From an uncultured Clostridia bacterium (lineage in GTDB: Bacteria > Bacillota > Clostridia > TANB77 > CAG-508), in the NCBI GenBank assembly GCA_947589645.1, contig CANQCG010000009.1:1-49358 (forward strand): a DNA stretch of 49,358 bases, in the 5' to 3' direction. A model generated the notes under the pieces. The model saw only the letters and a program-made list of their open reading frames with translations. It was not told where the DNA came from and ran no database searches. This document shows positions 1 through 8,323 of the stretch, in pieces. The stretch's first letter is position 1. Each line of letters starts with the position of its first letter. Made by a program: the position numbers and the translations under genes.

Positions 1-205
1 ATAGGGCTTTTCTACAAGCTAGCATTTTATTTTTATGTAAAATTATAATGCTAGCTTGTAGAAAAGGGGTGTTTTTGTATAAGAAATATATTAATCCCAA
101 AAATGAATCGGACTAGAGAAGCCTGTTTTTTCAGAAGAAATATATAAATCTAAATGTGAAACGACTAGAAAAGACCTCATTTTAGAAAAGATACATATTA
201 AATTT
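1..205 (+). repeat. Intergenic repeat array, copy A (hairpin plus three units)
   Basis: Arms at 7-26 and 47-66 are perfect 20-bp inverted repeats (left arm CTTTTCTACAAGCTAGCATT) around a 20-nt AT-rich loop. The right arm starts a roughly 50-bp unit that recurs in degenerate form from about 102 and 153. Shared parts of the units are AATG, then (G)ACTAGAAAAG or TTGTAGAAAAG, a T-run, and AGAAATATATAAATC or similar. Bases 1-77 are identical to 12367-12443. The window starts inside this copy, so its left end is unknown. The array ends about 23 nt before the -35 box of the fprA promoter. Confidence 0.85.
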
Positions 206-228
206 CAATTGATTCACAAAAATAACTA

Positions 229-256
229 TTGATTTTTCTTACCGTTATGTTAAAAT
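229..256 (+). promoter_or_regulatory. Sigma-A promoter of fprA
   Basis: TTGATT (229-234), 16-nt spacer, TAAAAT (251-256), with an extended -10 TG at 248-249. It lies just downstream of repeat copy A and 33 nt upstream of the fprA start. A TATAAT at 259-264 is badly spaced from any -35 and is less likely. Confidence 0.5.
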
Positions 257-288
257 ATTATAATAGAAAAATTTGGAAGGAGATAAGC

Positions 289-1455
289 ATGATTAAAGAT
301 ACAAATATTTCAGAAGATATATTTTATATAGGTGTTAATGATAAGACAATAGATATTTTTGAGGGACAATATACATTGGCAAATGGAATAACATATAATT
401 CATATGTTATTAAAGATGAAAAAACAGTTATAATGGACACTGTTGACAAGAGGGCTAGCACAGAATGGATGCAAAATTTAGAAAAAACTTTAAATGGAAC
501 AGAGCCAGATTATTTAGTAGTTTCACATTTAGAGCCAGACCATGCATATAATATTGAAGTTTTAGCAAGAAAATATCCAAACATGAAAATAGTAGGAAAT
601 TTAAGAACTTTTAGCTTTATGCCACAATTTTTTAACATACCTAATTTCGAAGATAGAAAAGTAATGGTAAAAGAGGGTGACACTTTAAATTTAGGAAAAC
701 ATACATTACAATTTTTTATGGCTCCAATGGTACATTGGCCAGAGGTAATGGTAACTTATGAGCAAACAGAAAAAATAGTATTTTCAGCTGATGGTTTCGG
801 AAAATTCGGTACATTAGATACAGACGAAGAATGGCTACCAGAAGCACGTAGATATTATATTAACATAGTTGGAAAATATGGAGTTCAAGTACAAGCACTT
901 CTAAAAAAACTTGCTACTTTAGATGTTAAGATGATTTGCCCATTACATGGTCCAATATTAAAAGAAAATTTAGGCTATTATATAGACAAATATAATACTT
1001 GGAGCAGTTATACTCCAGAAGAAGATGGAATACTTTTAGCAGTAGCTTCAATACATGGAAATACATTAGAAGCTTCAAAACAAATGGCAAAAGACTTACA
1101 AAATCGTGGAGCAAAAGTAACTCTAATAGATTTAACTAGAGAAGACATTCCAAGAGCAGTATCAGAAGCTTTTAAATATAGCAAATTAATTGTGGCTTCT
1201 TCAAGTTATGATTCAGGTTTATTTACACCAATGGAAAATTTTATGCATAAACTAAAAAGCAAAAACTATCAAAACAGAACTGTTGGAATAGTAGAAAATG
1301 GTACTTGGGCACCTTCAGCAGGTAATTGCATGCAAGATATATTTGCACAAATGAAAGACATCAAAATTTGCGAGCCACGCGTCACAATAAAATCAAGACT
1401 AAACGATGAAAGTAAAAAGGCAATGGAAGAACTTATAAATGCAATTTTATTATAA
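289..1455 (+). CDS. fprA: FprA-family flavodiiron protein (A-type flavoprotein)
   Basis: A cytoplasmic flavodiiron protein of 388 aa. The family reduces O2 to water and/or NO to N2O with electrons from rubredoxin or related carriers, protecting anaerobes. The N-terminal metallo-beta-lactamase-like domain carries the diiron motif H80-x-E82-x-D84-H85, and later ligand histidines sit in MVHWPE and PLHGP. The C-terminal part (about 250-388) is a flavodoxin domain with the FMN-loop-like ASIHGNT and a VENGTWAPSAG segment. I chose ATG 289 because AAGGAG lies just upstream and homology begins there; an ATG or TTG start further upstream would add a non-conserved tail. It is probably monocistronic. Whether O2 or NO is the main substrate cannot be told from the sequence. 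Confidence 0.93.
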   Translation: MIKDTNISEDIFYIGVNDKTIDIFEGQYTLANGITYNSYVIKDEKTVIMDTVDKRASTEWMQNLEKTLNGTEPDYLVVSHLEPDHAYNIEVLARKYPNMKIVGNLRTFSFMPQFFNIPNFEDRKVMVKEGDTLNLGKHTLQFFMAPMVHWPEVMVTYEQTEKIVFSADGFGKFGTLDTDEEWLPEARRYYINIVGKYGVQVQALLKKLATLDVKMICPLHGPILKENLGYYIDKYNTWSSYTPEEDGILLAVASIHGNTLEASKQMAKDLQNRGAKVTLIDLTREDIPRAVSEAFKYSKLIVASSSYDSGLFTPMENFMHKLKSKNYQNRTVGIVENGTWAPSAGNCMQDIFAQMKDIKICEPRVTIKSRLNDESKKAMEELINAILL

Positions 1456-1539
1456 TGAATAATTATTAACACAAAATAACGCACTTGTGCAGAATGAGAA
1501 TAAAGTGGGGATGTAGAACGCAAGCAAGGAGGAAAATGA

Positions 1540-4128
1540 ATGTTAAGATTAAATAACATAACCAAAAATTATGAATCAGGAGGAACTTCTGTAGAAGCCT
1601 TAAAAGGAGTAAGTATAGAGTTTAGAAAAAATGAATTTGTATCTGTACTAGGACCAAGTGGATGTGGAAAAACAACTCTATTAAACATCATAGGAGGTTT
1701 AGACAGATATACAGATGGAGACTTAATTATAAATGGAAAATCTACAAAAGAATTTAAAGATAAAGACTGGGATGCATATAGAAATTATTCAATAGGGTTT
1801 GTATTTCAAAGTTATAATTTAATACCACATCAAACAGTTTTATCAAATGTAGAGCTAGCATTAACTCTATCAGGAGTATCAAAAAAAGAAAGAAAACAAA
1901 AAGCAATAAAAGCTCTAGAGAGTGTTGGACTTGGTGAGCAAATACATAAAAAGCCAAACCAGTTATCAGGCGGACAAATGCAAAGAGTTGCCATTGCAAG
2001 AGCATTAGTAAATGACCCAGATATTATTTTAGCAGATGAGCCAACAGGAGCATTAGACACCAAAACAAGTGTGCAAATAATGGAAATTCTAAAGCAAATT
2101 TCTAAAGATAAATTAATAATAATGGTTACACATAACCCAGATTTAGCTGAAAAATACTCAACAAGAGTTGTAAAAATATTAGATGGACTAATAACAGATG
2201 ATTCAAAGCCATTTACTGAGGAAGATGCCAAAAAAGAAGAAGGCACAAAAGCTAAATCAGGCAGAACTTCAATGAAATTTTTTACAGCTTTACAGCTTAG
2301 CCTAGCAAATTTACTAACTAAAAAAGGAAGAACTATACTTACATCATTTGCAGGAAGTATAGGAATTATAGGAATAGCACTAATTCTAGCAATATCAACA
2401 GGTGTACAAAATTACATAAATAAAGTAGAGGAAGACACTTTATCTTCTTACCCATTAATGATCGAAGAAGCAACAGTTGATATATCTAGCATGATGGAAA
2501 CTATGATGGGAGCTGTAGAAGAAGAAACAGAGCATGAAGAAGGAAAAGTTTATTCTAGAGATATAATGAACGAAATGTTATCAACAATATCAAATAAAGT
2601 AAATACAAACAATCTAGAAGAATTAAAGAAATATTTAGAAGAAGAAAATAATGAAATAAAAGAATCCTCAAATGCAATACAATATAATTACAATCTAAAT
2701 ATAAATTTATATAAAGAAAACGAAGATGATCCTGTAAAAGTAAACCCAAGTACAGTAATGAGTTCAATGGGAATGCCACAGATGATGGAATCTAGCAACG
2801 ATATGTCATCATCATATATGACGGCAAATGCAGATGTATGGTTTGAAATGTTAGATAATGAAGATTTGCTACATTCTCAATATGATTTGCTAGCAGGAAA
2901 TTGGCCAAAGGCATATAATGAAGTGGTTTTGGTTGTTAGTGATAATAATGAAATAAGTGATTATACTTTATATGCATTAGGCTTAAAAGACCAAAGTGAA
3001 TTAAAACAAAAAATGGAAGCAATTCAAAAGGGCGAAACAGTCGAAGAATCTGAGCAAACATCATACACTTATGATGAGTTATTAAATCTAACATTTAAAC
3101 TAATTCTAAATACAGATTATTACAATAAAGAAAATGGTTTGTGGCTAGATAGAAGTGATAGCAAAGAATATATGAAGCAAAAAGTAGCAGATGCTGAGTC
3201 AATAAAAGTAGTTGGAATTATAAAACAAAATGAGGAAACTGTAGCTTCTGCAATGGGAACTGGAATAGGCTACTTAAAAGATTTAAAAGAATATGTAATA
3301 AATAAAATAAACGAAGCTCAAATAGTTACCGAGCAAAAAGCAAATCCTGATGTAAATGTATTTACAGGACTAAAATTTCCAACCGAAGAAGAAAAAGGAG
3401 AATTTAGCATCCAAAACTTAACACCAGAGCAACGTTTAGCAATGAGTCAGTTAAGCAGTGAAGAAATTGCAAAATTAGTTCAAACATATAAAGATAATCA
3501 AAATGCAAGTTATGAGTACAATTTAAAAACTTTAGGTTCAATAGATTTAAGTAAACCATCTTCAATATATATTTACCCTAAAGATTTTGAATCTAAAGAT
3601 AAGATAAGTAGTGCAATAGAAAGTTACAATCAAAAACAAATAGATGAAGGCAAAGAAGAAAATGTAATTAACTATACAGATGTTGTAGGAATAATGATGA
3701 AATCTGTTACACAAATTGTAAATACAATAAGTTATGTATTAATTGCATTTGTAGCAATATCATTAATAGTATCTTCAATTATGATAGGAATAATAACATA
3801 CATTTCTGTACTAGAAAGAACTAAAGAAATAGGAATTTTAAGAGCTATTGGAGCTTCTAAGAAAGATATTTCGAGGGTATTTAATAGTGAGACCTTTATT
3901 GTAGGTTTAATTGCTGGTGTATTAGGAATAGGAATAACAGTATTACTTACAATACCTATTAATTTAGTAATTTATGCATTAACGGGAGTATCTGTAAAAG
4001 CAATGGTTCCATTTGTAGCAGGAATAATATTAATAATAATTAGTATGCTACTTACAATGTTTGCAGGTTTAATACCATCAAAATTTGCAAGCAGAAGAGA
4101 TCCAGTCGAAGCATTAAGAACAGAATAA
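1540..4128 (+). CDS. MacB-type ABC transporter, fused ATPase and FtsX-like permease
   Basis: An 862-aa fusion with the MacB layout. The N-terminal ATPase (about 1-225) has Walker [10 protein letters not shown] (38-46), an LSGGQMQR signature and Walker [13 protein letters not shown] linker leads to one membrane segment (about 262-285), then a large extracytoplasmic region of about 430 residues rich in Glu, Asn and Met, then three C-terminal membrane segments with the FtsX-like core and the [13 protein letters not shown] loop. MacB-type systems are mechanotransmitters that export peptides, lipoproteins or drugs, or sense antimicrobial peptides. No periplasmic adaptor or two-component system is adjacent, so the substrate is unknown. 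A good AGGAGG precedes ATG 1540. A strong terminator follows at 4148. Confidence 0.88.
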   Translation: MLRLNNITKNYESGGTSVEALKGVSIEFRKNEFVSVLGPSGCGKTTLLNIIGGLDRYTDGDLIINGKSTKEFKDKDWDAYRNYSIGFVFQSYNLIPHQTVLSNVELALTLSGVSKKERKQKAIKALESVGLGEQIHKKPNQLSGGQMQRVAIARALVNDPDIILADEPTGALDTKTSVQIMEILKQISKDKLIIMVTHNPDLAEKYSTRVVKILDGLITDDSKPFTEEDAKKEEGTKAKSGRTSMKFFTALQLSLANLLTKKGRTILTSFAGSIGIIGIALILAISTGVQNYINKVEEDTLSSYPLMIEEATVDISSMMETMMGAVEEETEHEEGKVYSRDIMNEMLSTISNKVNTNNLEELKKYLEEENNEIKESSNAIQYNYNLNINLYKENEDDPVKVNPSTVMSSMGMPQMMESSNDMSSSYMTANADVWFEMLDNEDLLHSQYDLLAGNWPKAYNEVVLVVSDNNEISDYTLYALGLKDQSELKQKMEAIQKGETVEESEQTSYTYDELLNLTFKLILNTDYYNKENGLWLDRSDSKEYMKQKVADAESIKVVGIIKQNEETVASAMGTGIGYLKDLKEYVINKINEAQIVTEQKANPDVNVFTGLKFPTEEEKGEFSIQNLTPEQRLAMSQLSSEEIAKLVQTYKDNQNASYEYNLKTLGSIDLSKPSSIYIYPKDFESKDKISSAIESYNQKQIDEGKEENVINYTDVVGIMMKSVTQIVNTISYVLIAFVAISLIVSSIMIGIITYISVLERTKEIGILRAIGASKKDISRVFNSETFIVGLIAGVLGIGITVLLTIPINLVIYALTGVSVKAMVPFVAGIILIIISMLLTMFAGLIPSKFASRRDPVEALRTE

Positions 4129-4147
4129 AAACATAATCTAAAATATA

Positions 4148-4180
4148 AAAAGAGTGTCTATTTTAAGACACTCTTTTCAA
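4148..4180. terminator. Bidirectional intrinsic terminator
   Basis: Perfect 12-bp stem, AAAAGAGTGTCT (4148-4159) with AGACACTCTTTT (4166-4177), and a 6-nt loop. A T-run follows on + and a T-rich tail on -, fitting its place between the convergent MacB-type gene and the coat-like genes. Confidence 0.85.
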
Positions 4181-4218
4181 TCGAAATTTATTAAAAACTA
4201 AAACTATTATGTTATTAA

Positions 4219-4464
4219 TTATTTATTTTGAAATTTTTGTTTTAAAGTATCAATTTTATTTTGTTCTGCAGTTTCAGTTTTATACCAACCTTTTTCAGCC
4301 ATTAAATTATATATTTTATTTTGAATATCTAGAGATTCATTTAAAGCATCTTTAAATGCTGCATGTACTTCAGCTGTTGTTGATTCTATTGTACCATGTA
4401 GGTATAAATCGCAAACACCTTTAATAGTTAATAATTCTTGTTCCATTAAATCTTTGTCTTCCAT
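4219..4464 (-). CDS. CotF-like spore coat protein
   Basis: A small 81-aa, mostly helical protein without signal peptide. The segment from the LTIKGVCDLY region through the IQNKIYNLMAEKGWYKTE region resembles the Coat F family, small ferritin-like helical proteins found in spore coats; the aromatic KGWYK ending is typical. It is the second gene of a - strand pair: its AAGGAGG lies directly upstream of ATG 4464, and only about 10 nt separate it from the stop of the preceding gene. Sporulation-specific expression is inferred; I saw no clear sigma-E or sigma-K promoter. Confidence is good for the family and modest for the exact function. Confidence 0.7.
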   Translation of the reverse strand: MEDKDLMEQELLTIKGVCDLYLHGTIESTTAEVHAAFKDALNESLDIQNKIYNLMAEKGWYKTETAEQNKIDTLKQKFQNK

Positions 4465-4474
4465 AAGTTCCTCC

Positions 4475-4648
4475 TTATAATAAACTTAAAAATTTGTTAA
4501 ATAAATTAGTATGCTCTTGTTCTAATTGACTTACATAATCAGAAAGAGTTTGATCACTCAATTTGTTAGATGTTTTAGAACAACAAGTTTTCATAAAGCA
4601 TTCATGTCCTAATGCATCTTCAACATATAAAAGCTCTTTGCTAGTCAT
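4475..4648 (-). CDS. Small coat-associated helical protein
   Basis: A 57-aa protein starting at ATG 4648, chosen because GGTGGTGAT lies just upstream; a longer in-frame reading adds ten unlikely residues. It is helical, with a His-Glu pair (ALGHE), a CC pair at about 22-23 and an EQEHTNLFNK segment like one helix pair of a ferritin-like bundle. It is the first gene of a pair with the CotF-like gene. In clostridia such very small proteins often accompany CotF-type coat genes, so it may form the other half of the bundle. I considered that the two were one frameshifted gene, but each has its own ribosome binding site. Confidence 0.6.
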   Translation of the reverse strand: MTSKELLYVEDALGHECFMKTCCSKTSNKLSDQTLSDYVSQLEQEHTNLFNKFLSLL

Positions 4649-4766
4649 AATATCACCACCTAAAAATATCATTTCCAAAATTTATAAATATATACTATAT
4701 AAGGAAAAAAGAAAGTAACATTTCAAAACTTTTTTAATATGATATAAAAAATAAAGGAGGAAAATT

Positions 4767-5330
4767 ATGAGAAATCAAAGAATGTCTATTGCCAGCAGGT
4801 ACCTATATAGATTTGACCAAATTTTAAATGAAATGGCAGACAAAATGTTAAATGTTCAAATGACAAACAGTATTACTATAAATTTTATTCAGTGCATGAT
4901 ACCTCATCATCAAGCAGCAATATATATGTGTGAAAACTTGCTACAATATACCACATATAAGCCTTTGCAAGAAATAGCACATGATATAATTCAAATGCAA
5001 ACTAGAGGAATAGAACAAATGCGTGATATTGCTAAGACAACACCAGGCTTTTTTAATGCACAACGAGATTTAGAATGCTACATAACAAAATATTTTGAAA
5101 TTACAAAAGACATGATCTCAAAGATGCGAAATGCACCAAGAGCAATGAATGTTAACCTAAATTTTGTAAATGAGATGATACCACATCATGAAGGAGCAAT
5201 TGCTATGTGCGATAATGTATTACAATATTATATAGATCCAAGATTAAGAAACGTCGCTTTAAATATTATTAGAGAACAAAGTGAGGGAGTGGAAGAATTA
5301 AAACAAATAAGGAAAAATTTTATGAAATGA
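4767..5330 (+). CDS. Duplicated DUF305-like protein
   Basis: A 187-aa protein with two copies of the DUF305 signature, MIPHHQAAIYMCENLLQY (about 46-63) and MIPHHEGAIAMCDNVLQY (about 134-151). Each lies in a ferritin-like helical repeat with Met-x-x-x-Met spacings. The His-His pairs and Met/Cys residues suggest metal (possibly copper) binding, as proposed for DUF305 proteins, but there is no signal peptide, so it should be cytoplasmic or spore-associated. ATG 4767 follows AAAGGAGG. It is divergent from the coat-like pair and may be co-regulated with it; no clear promoter was seen in the 4679-4766 gap. It ends with TGA, confirming the standard code. Confidence 0.75.
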   Translation: MRNQRMSIASRYLYRFDQILNEMADKMLNVQMTNSITINFIQCMIPHHQAAIYMCENLLQYTTYKPLQEIAHDIIQMQTRGIEQMRDIAKTTPGFFNAQRDLECYITKYFEITKDMISKMRNAPRAMNVNLNFVNEMIPHHEGAIAMCDNVLQYYIDPRLRNVALNIIREQSEGVEELKQIRKNFMK

Positions 5331-5341
5331 AATTGAAAAAA

Positions 5342-5500
5342 TAATATATCTTTTTTAAAATACACCCTTTTCTACAAGCTAGCATTATAATATTAGTCAA
5401 AAATAAAATGCTAGCTTGTAGAAAAGGGTGTATTTTAGGAAAGAAATATAATGCTAACTTGTAGAAAAGCATCATTTTTGGAAAAGATATATAAATTTTT
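5342..5500 (+). repeat. Intergenic repeat array, copy B (31-bp perfect hairpin)
   Basis: Arms at 5356-5386 and 5407-5437 are perfect inverted repeats of 31 bp around a 20-nt loop. The core is CTTTTCTACAAGCTAGCATT and its complement. Imperfect similarity runs further out on both sides (ATATATC... on the left, ...GAAATATA on the right), so the left arm is a full inverted unit. A second direct unit starts at about 5450 (AATGCTAACTTGTAGAAAAG) and ends near 5500, about 43 nt before the -35 box of the SUF operon promoter. The loop sequence differs from copies A and C. Confidence 0.88.
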
Positions 5501-5543
5501 AATTAAAAAATCAAAATATTTGCTCAATTTTAAGGCATTTACC

Positions 5544-5572
5544 TTGACAAGCATACAATAAAGTATTATAAT
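5544..5572 (+). promoter_or_regulatory. Consensus sigma-A promoter of the SUF operon
   Basis: TTGACA (5544-5549), 17-nt spacer, TATAAT (5567-5572): a perfect consensus promoter. It implies strong transcription unless repressed. An operator-like palindrome starts at the next base. Confidence 0.88.
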
Positions 5573-5588
5573 GTTAACCGTGGCTAAC
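5573..5588 (+). promoter_or_regulatory. Probable operator of the SUF operon
   Basis: GTTAACCGTGGCTAAC, an imperfect palindrome (GTTAACC against GGCTAAC, 6 of 7 paired) placed over the expected transcription start. Half-sites of the TTAxCC/GGxTAA kind resemble DtxR-family boxes. The gene just downstream encodes a DtxR-fold regulator, so autoregulation is likely. Confidence 0.6.
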
Positions 5589-5649
5589 AAAATAGAAAAA
5601 TTAACCAATTTAATAATTTTTATATCAAATAAAGAAGGGAAATATAGAA

Positions 5650-6105
5650 ATGATATCAAAAGCATCAGAAGAATATTTAAAAACGATGTATATATTAAAA
5701 AAGCAAAACGGAAAAATAAGAGTTACAGATATAGCAAATAAGATGAACTGTTCTAAGGCTAGTGTAAATAAAGCAATATATAATTTAAAAGACAGTGGAA
5801 TGCTTAAATATGAGTCATATGGAGATATAAAGCTAACAATAAATGGAGAAGATTTAGCTAAAAAGATATTAGAGGCATATGACATTGTTTTTTTATTTTT
5901 AAAAGATGTATTAAATCTAGATGATGAAGAAGCACAAAAAGAAGCGGAAAAAATAAAATCATCATTAACGGATGAAACAATAAATAAATTGGCAAAATAT
6001 GTGCATAAGGTATTAGGATTAAGCAATTTAGATTGTGACTATGATGTAAACAAAGAAAAATGTAGAGTATGTCTTAGAAGAACAAAAACTACAATAAACA
6101 ATTAA
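5650..6105 (+). CDS. DtxR/MntR-fold regulator with C-terminal cysteine tail
   Basis: A 151-aa DNA-binding protein, first gene of the SUF operon. Residues 1-65 form a winged helix (EYLKTMYIL, then RVTDIANKMNCSKASVNKAIYNL); 70-122 match the DtxR/MntR dimerisation helices. Aligned by eye with B. subtilis MntR as I recall it, the Mn ligands D8, E11, H77, E99, E102, H103 correspond to E8, K11, Y77, E100, K103, S104, so the metal site looks lost. Unlike MntR it ends with C129, C138 and C141 (C-x8-C-x2-C), plus C34 in the recognition region. I infer a repressor of the SUF operon that senses an Fe-S cluster or redox state. Only 30 nt separate it from sufC. Confidence 0.8.
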   Translation: MISKASEEYLKTMYILKKQNGKIRVTDIANKMNCSKASVNKAIYNLKDSGMLKYESYGDIKLTINGEDLAKKILEAYDIVFLFLKDVLNLDDEEAQKEAEKIKSSLTDETINKLAKYVHKVLGLSNLDCDYDVNKEKCRVCLRRTKTTINN

Positions 6106-6135
6106 TATAAAGCAAATAAAAAAGTGGAGGAAATT

Positions 6136-6876
6136 ATGAGCAAAGAATTATTAGAAATAAGAGATTTATATGTAAATGCAGGAGAAAAACAAATATTGCA
6201 AGGGATAAATTTAAAAATAAATAAAGGTGAAATTCATGTAATAATGGGACCAAATGGCTCTGGAAAAACAACAACAGCAAATGCAATATTAAATAATCCT
6301 GAATATAAAAAAGAGAAAGGACAAATTTTATTTGAAGGCGAGAACATAACAAATTCAAAAACAGATGAAATTGCAAGAAAAGGAATATTTATGTCTTTTC
6401 AATTACCAGAAGAAATACCAGGAATTTCAGTTACCAATTTTTTGAAATACGCAAAAAATAAAGTTACTGGGAAACCAGTGAAAATATTTGAATTTAAAGA
6501 AGAACTAAAAAAATATATGGAAGAATTAAGCATGAATTCAAAGAATATGGAAAGAAGCCTAAATGTAGGATTTTCAGGTGGAGAAAAAAAGAAAAACGAA
6601 ATTCTTCAAATGCTTGTACTAAATCCAAAGCTAGCAATATTGGACGAAACAGATTCAGGGCTAGATGTTGATGCAATAAGAACAGTATCTAAAGGAATTG
6701 AAATGTTTAAAAATGAAAATAATGCAATTTTAATAATTACTCACAATACTAAAATTTTGCACAGCTTAAAGGTTGATTATGTACATGTATTAGTAAACGG
6801 AAAAATTGTAACTACAGGTTCTCAAGAGCTTGCTAAAGATATTGAAGAAAACGGTTATAGTAAGTACAAAAAATAA
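6136..6876 (+). CDS. sufC: SufC, Fe-S cluster assembly ATPase
   Basis: A soluble ABC-type ATPase of 246 aa that binds SufB and SufD and drives scaffold rearrangement during Fe-S cluster assembly. Walker A GPNGSGKTT is at 38-46, the Q-loop lies in FMSFQLPEEIPG, the SufC-type signature is GFSGGEKKK, Walker B is LAILDETDSGLD, and the H-loop is in IITHNTK. I start it at ATG 6136 because GTGGAGG serves as its ribosome binding site; the GTG at 6124 is part of that site. The order sufC-sufB-sufD-sufS-sufU matches Gram-positive SUF systems except for the leading regulator. Confidence 0.96.
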   Translation: MSKELLEIRDLYVNAGEKQILQGINLKINKGEIHVIMGPNGSGKTTTANAILNNPEYKKEKGQILFEGENITNSKTDEIARKGIFMSFQLPEEIPGISVTNFLKYAKNKVTGKPVKIFEFKEELKKYMEELSMNSKNMERSLNVGFSGGEKKKNEILQMLVLNPKLAILDETDSGLDVDAIRTVSKGIEMFKNENNAILIITHNTKILHSLKVDYVHVLVNGKIVTTGSQELAKDIEENGYSKYKK

Positions 6877-6900
6877 TTAAAACTTTGAAAGGAATATATA

Positions 6901-8301
6901 ATGAAAAAAACAGAGCTTAATGAAATAAACAGAAATATATATGACATAAAAAACAAAGATGAATATGATTTCAAAATCAAAAAAGGCTTAACTCCAGAAA
7001 TAATAAAAGAAATATCTATACAAAAAAATGACCCAGATTGGATGAGAGATTTTAGATTAAAAGCTTTAGAAGTATATAATAAATTAGAACTTCCAAGCTG
7101 GGGACCAGATTTGTCAGAATTAAATATGGACGAAATAGCAACTTATGTAAGACCAAAATCAAAACTAAACAATTCATGGGATGAAGTTCCAGAAGATATC
7201 AAAAATACTTTTGACAAGTTAGGAATACCAGAAGCTGAAAAGACGTCACTTGCTGGAGTTGGAGCACAATATGACTCAGAAGTAGTTTATCATAGCATGA
7301 AAGAAGACTTAATAAAGCAAGGTGTAATTTATACAGATATGGAAACAGCAGTAAGAGAATATCCAGACTTGGTAAAAGAGCATTTTATGAAGTGCGTTCC
7401 TGTAAATGACCATAAATTTGTAGCATTACATGGAGCAGTTTGGTCAGGAGGATCATTTGTATATGTTCCAAAAGGAGTTAAAGTAGAAATTCCACTTCAA
7501 AGCTATTTTAGATTAAACTCACCAGAATCAGGACAATTTGAACATACTTTAATAATAGTAGAAGAAAATGCAAGCTTACACTTCATTGAAGGTTGCAGTG
7601 CACCAAAATATAACAAAGTAAATCTACATGCAGGATGTGTAGAGTTATATGTAAAAGATGGAGCATACTTAAGATATTCTACAATAGAAAATTGGTCAAA
7701 AAATATGTTAAACTTAAATACTAAGAAAGCAATAGTTGGTAAAAATGCACAGGTAGATTGGGTATCAGGCTCATTTGGATCAAAAATATCAATGTTATAC
7801 CCAATGAGTATATTAAATGGAGTTGGTGCAAAAACAGAGTTTACAGGAATATCATTTGCAGGAAAAGGACAAAACCTAGATAATGGCTTTAAAGTTGTAC
7901 ACAATGCTCCAAACACGTCAAGTGTAGTAAATGCAAAATCAATTTCAAAAAATGGTGGAAAATGCACATATAGATCATTAGTCAGAATAAATGAAATGGC
8001 AAAAAATTCAAAATCATCAGTATCTTGTGAATCATTAATGTTAGATGACTTTTCAGTTTCTGACACAATACCAGTAAATGACATTAGAACAGACGAGGTA
8101 GAATTTTCACATGAAGCCAAAATTGGCAAGATAAGTGATAAAACAATATTTTACTTAATGAGCAGAGGTATATCAGAAGAAGATGCAAAGGCAATGATTG
8201 TAAGAGGTTTTGCATACCCAATATCAAAAGAATTACCTGTAGAATATGCAGTTGAAATGAATAATTTAATTAACTTAGAACTTGAAGGGGCAATAGGGTA
8301 A
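6901..8301 (+). CDS. sufB: SufB, Fe-S cluster scaffold subunit
   Basis: A 466-aa SufB, the usual length. It forms the SufBC2D scaffold on which sulfide and iron are assembled. Seen are family segments ALHGAVWSGGSFVYVPKGV, the IIVEENASLHFIEGCSAP core of the beta-helix and the C-terminal IFYLMSRGISEEDA motif shared with SufD. A conserved Cys of the SVSCESLMLDD segment probably corresponds to the catalytic sulfur acceptor. AAAGGAA lies upstream of ATG 6901, 25 nt after sufC. A long antisense reading frame inside it is a shadow. Confidence 0.97.
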   Translation: MKKTELNEINRNIYDIKNKDEYDFKIKKGLTPEIIKEISIQKNDPDWMRDFRLKALEVYNKLELPSWGPDLSELNMDEIATYVRPKSKLNNSWDEVPEDIKNTFDKLGIPEAEKTSLAGVGAQYDSEVVYHSMKEDLIKQGVIYTDMETAVREYPDLVKEHFMKCVPVNDHKFVALHGAVWSGGSFVYVPKGVKVEIPLQSYFRLNSPESGQFEHTLIIVEENASLHFIEGCSAPKYNKVNLHAGCVELYVKDGAYLRYSTIENWSKNMLNLNTKKAIVGKNAQVDWVSGSFGSKISMLYPMSILNGVGAKTEFTGISFAGKGQNLDNGFKVVHNAPNTSSVVNAKSISKNGGKCTYRSLVRINEMAKNSKSSVSCESLMLDDFSVSDTIPVNDIRTDEVEFSHEAKIGKISDKTIFYLMSRGISEEDAKAMIVRGFAYPISKELPVEYAVEMNNLINLELEGAIG

Positions 8302-8323
8302 AAATCAAAGAAAGGAAAATCAA

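Noticed and set aside
1..205. CRISPR array
   Set aside because: The units are degenerate, contiguous and without unique spacers, and no cas genes are present.
4219..4648. Single frameshifted coat gene instead of two
   Set aside because: Each of the two frames has its own good ribosome site and start, and the stop of the first lies close before the second, as in a normal operon.
5328..5330. Alternative genetic code with TGA as tryptophan (very AT-rich genome)
   Set aside because: TGA ends the DUF305 gene at the expected place and does not occur inside the conserved genes; TGG encodes Trp throughout.
7503..8129. 208-aa open frame antisense to sufB
   Set aside because: A shadow of a highly conserved gene; no start signal and no family features.
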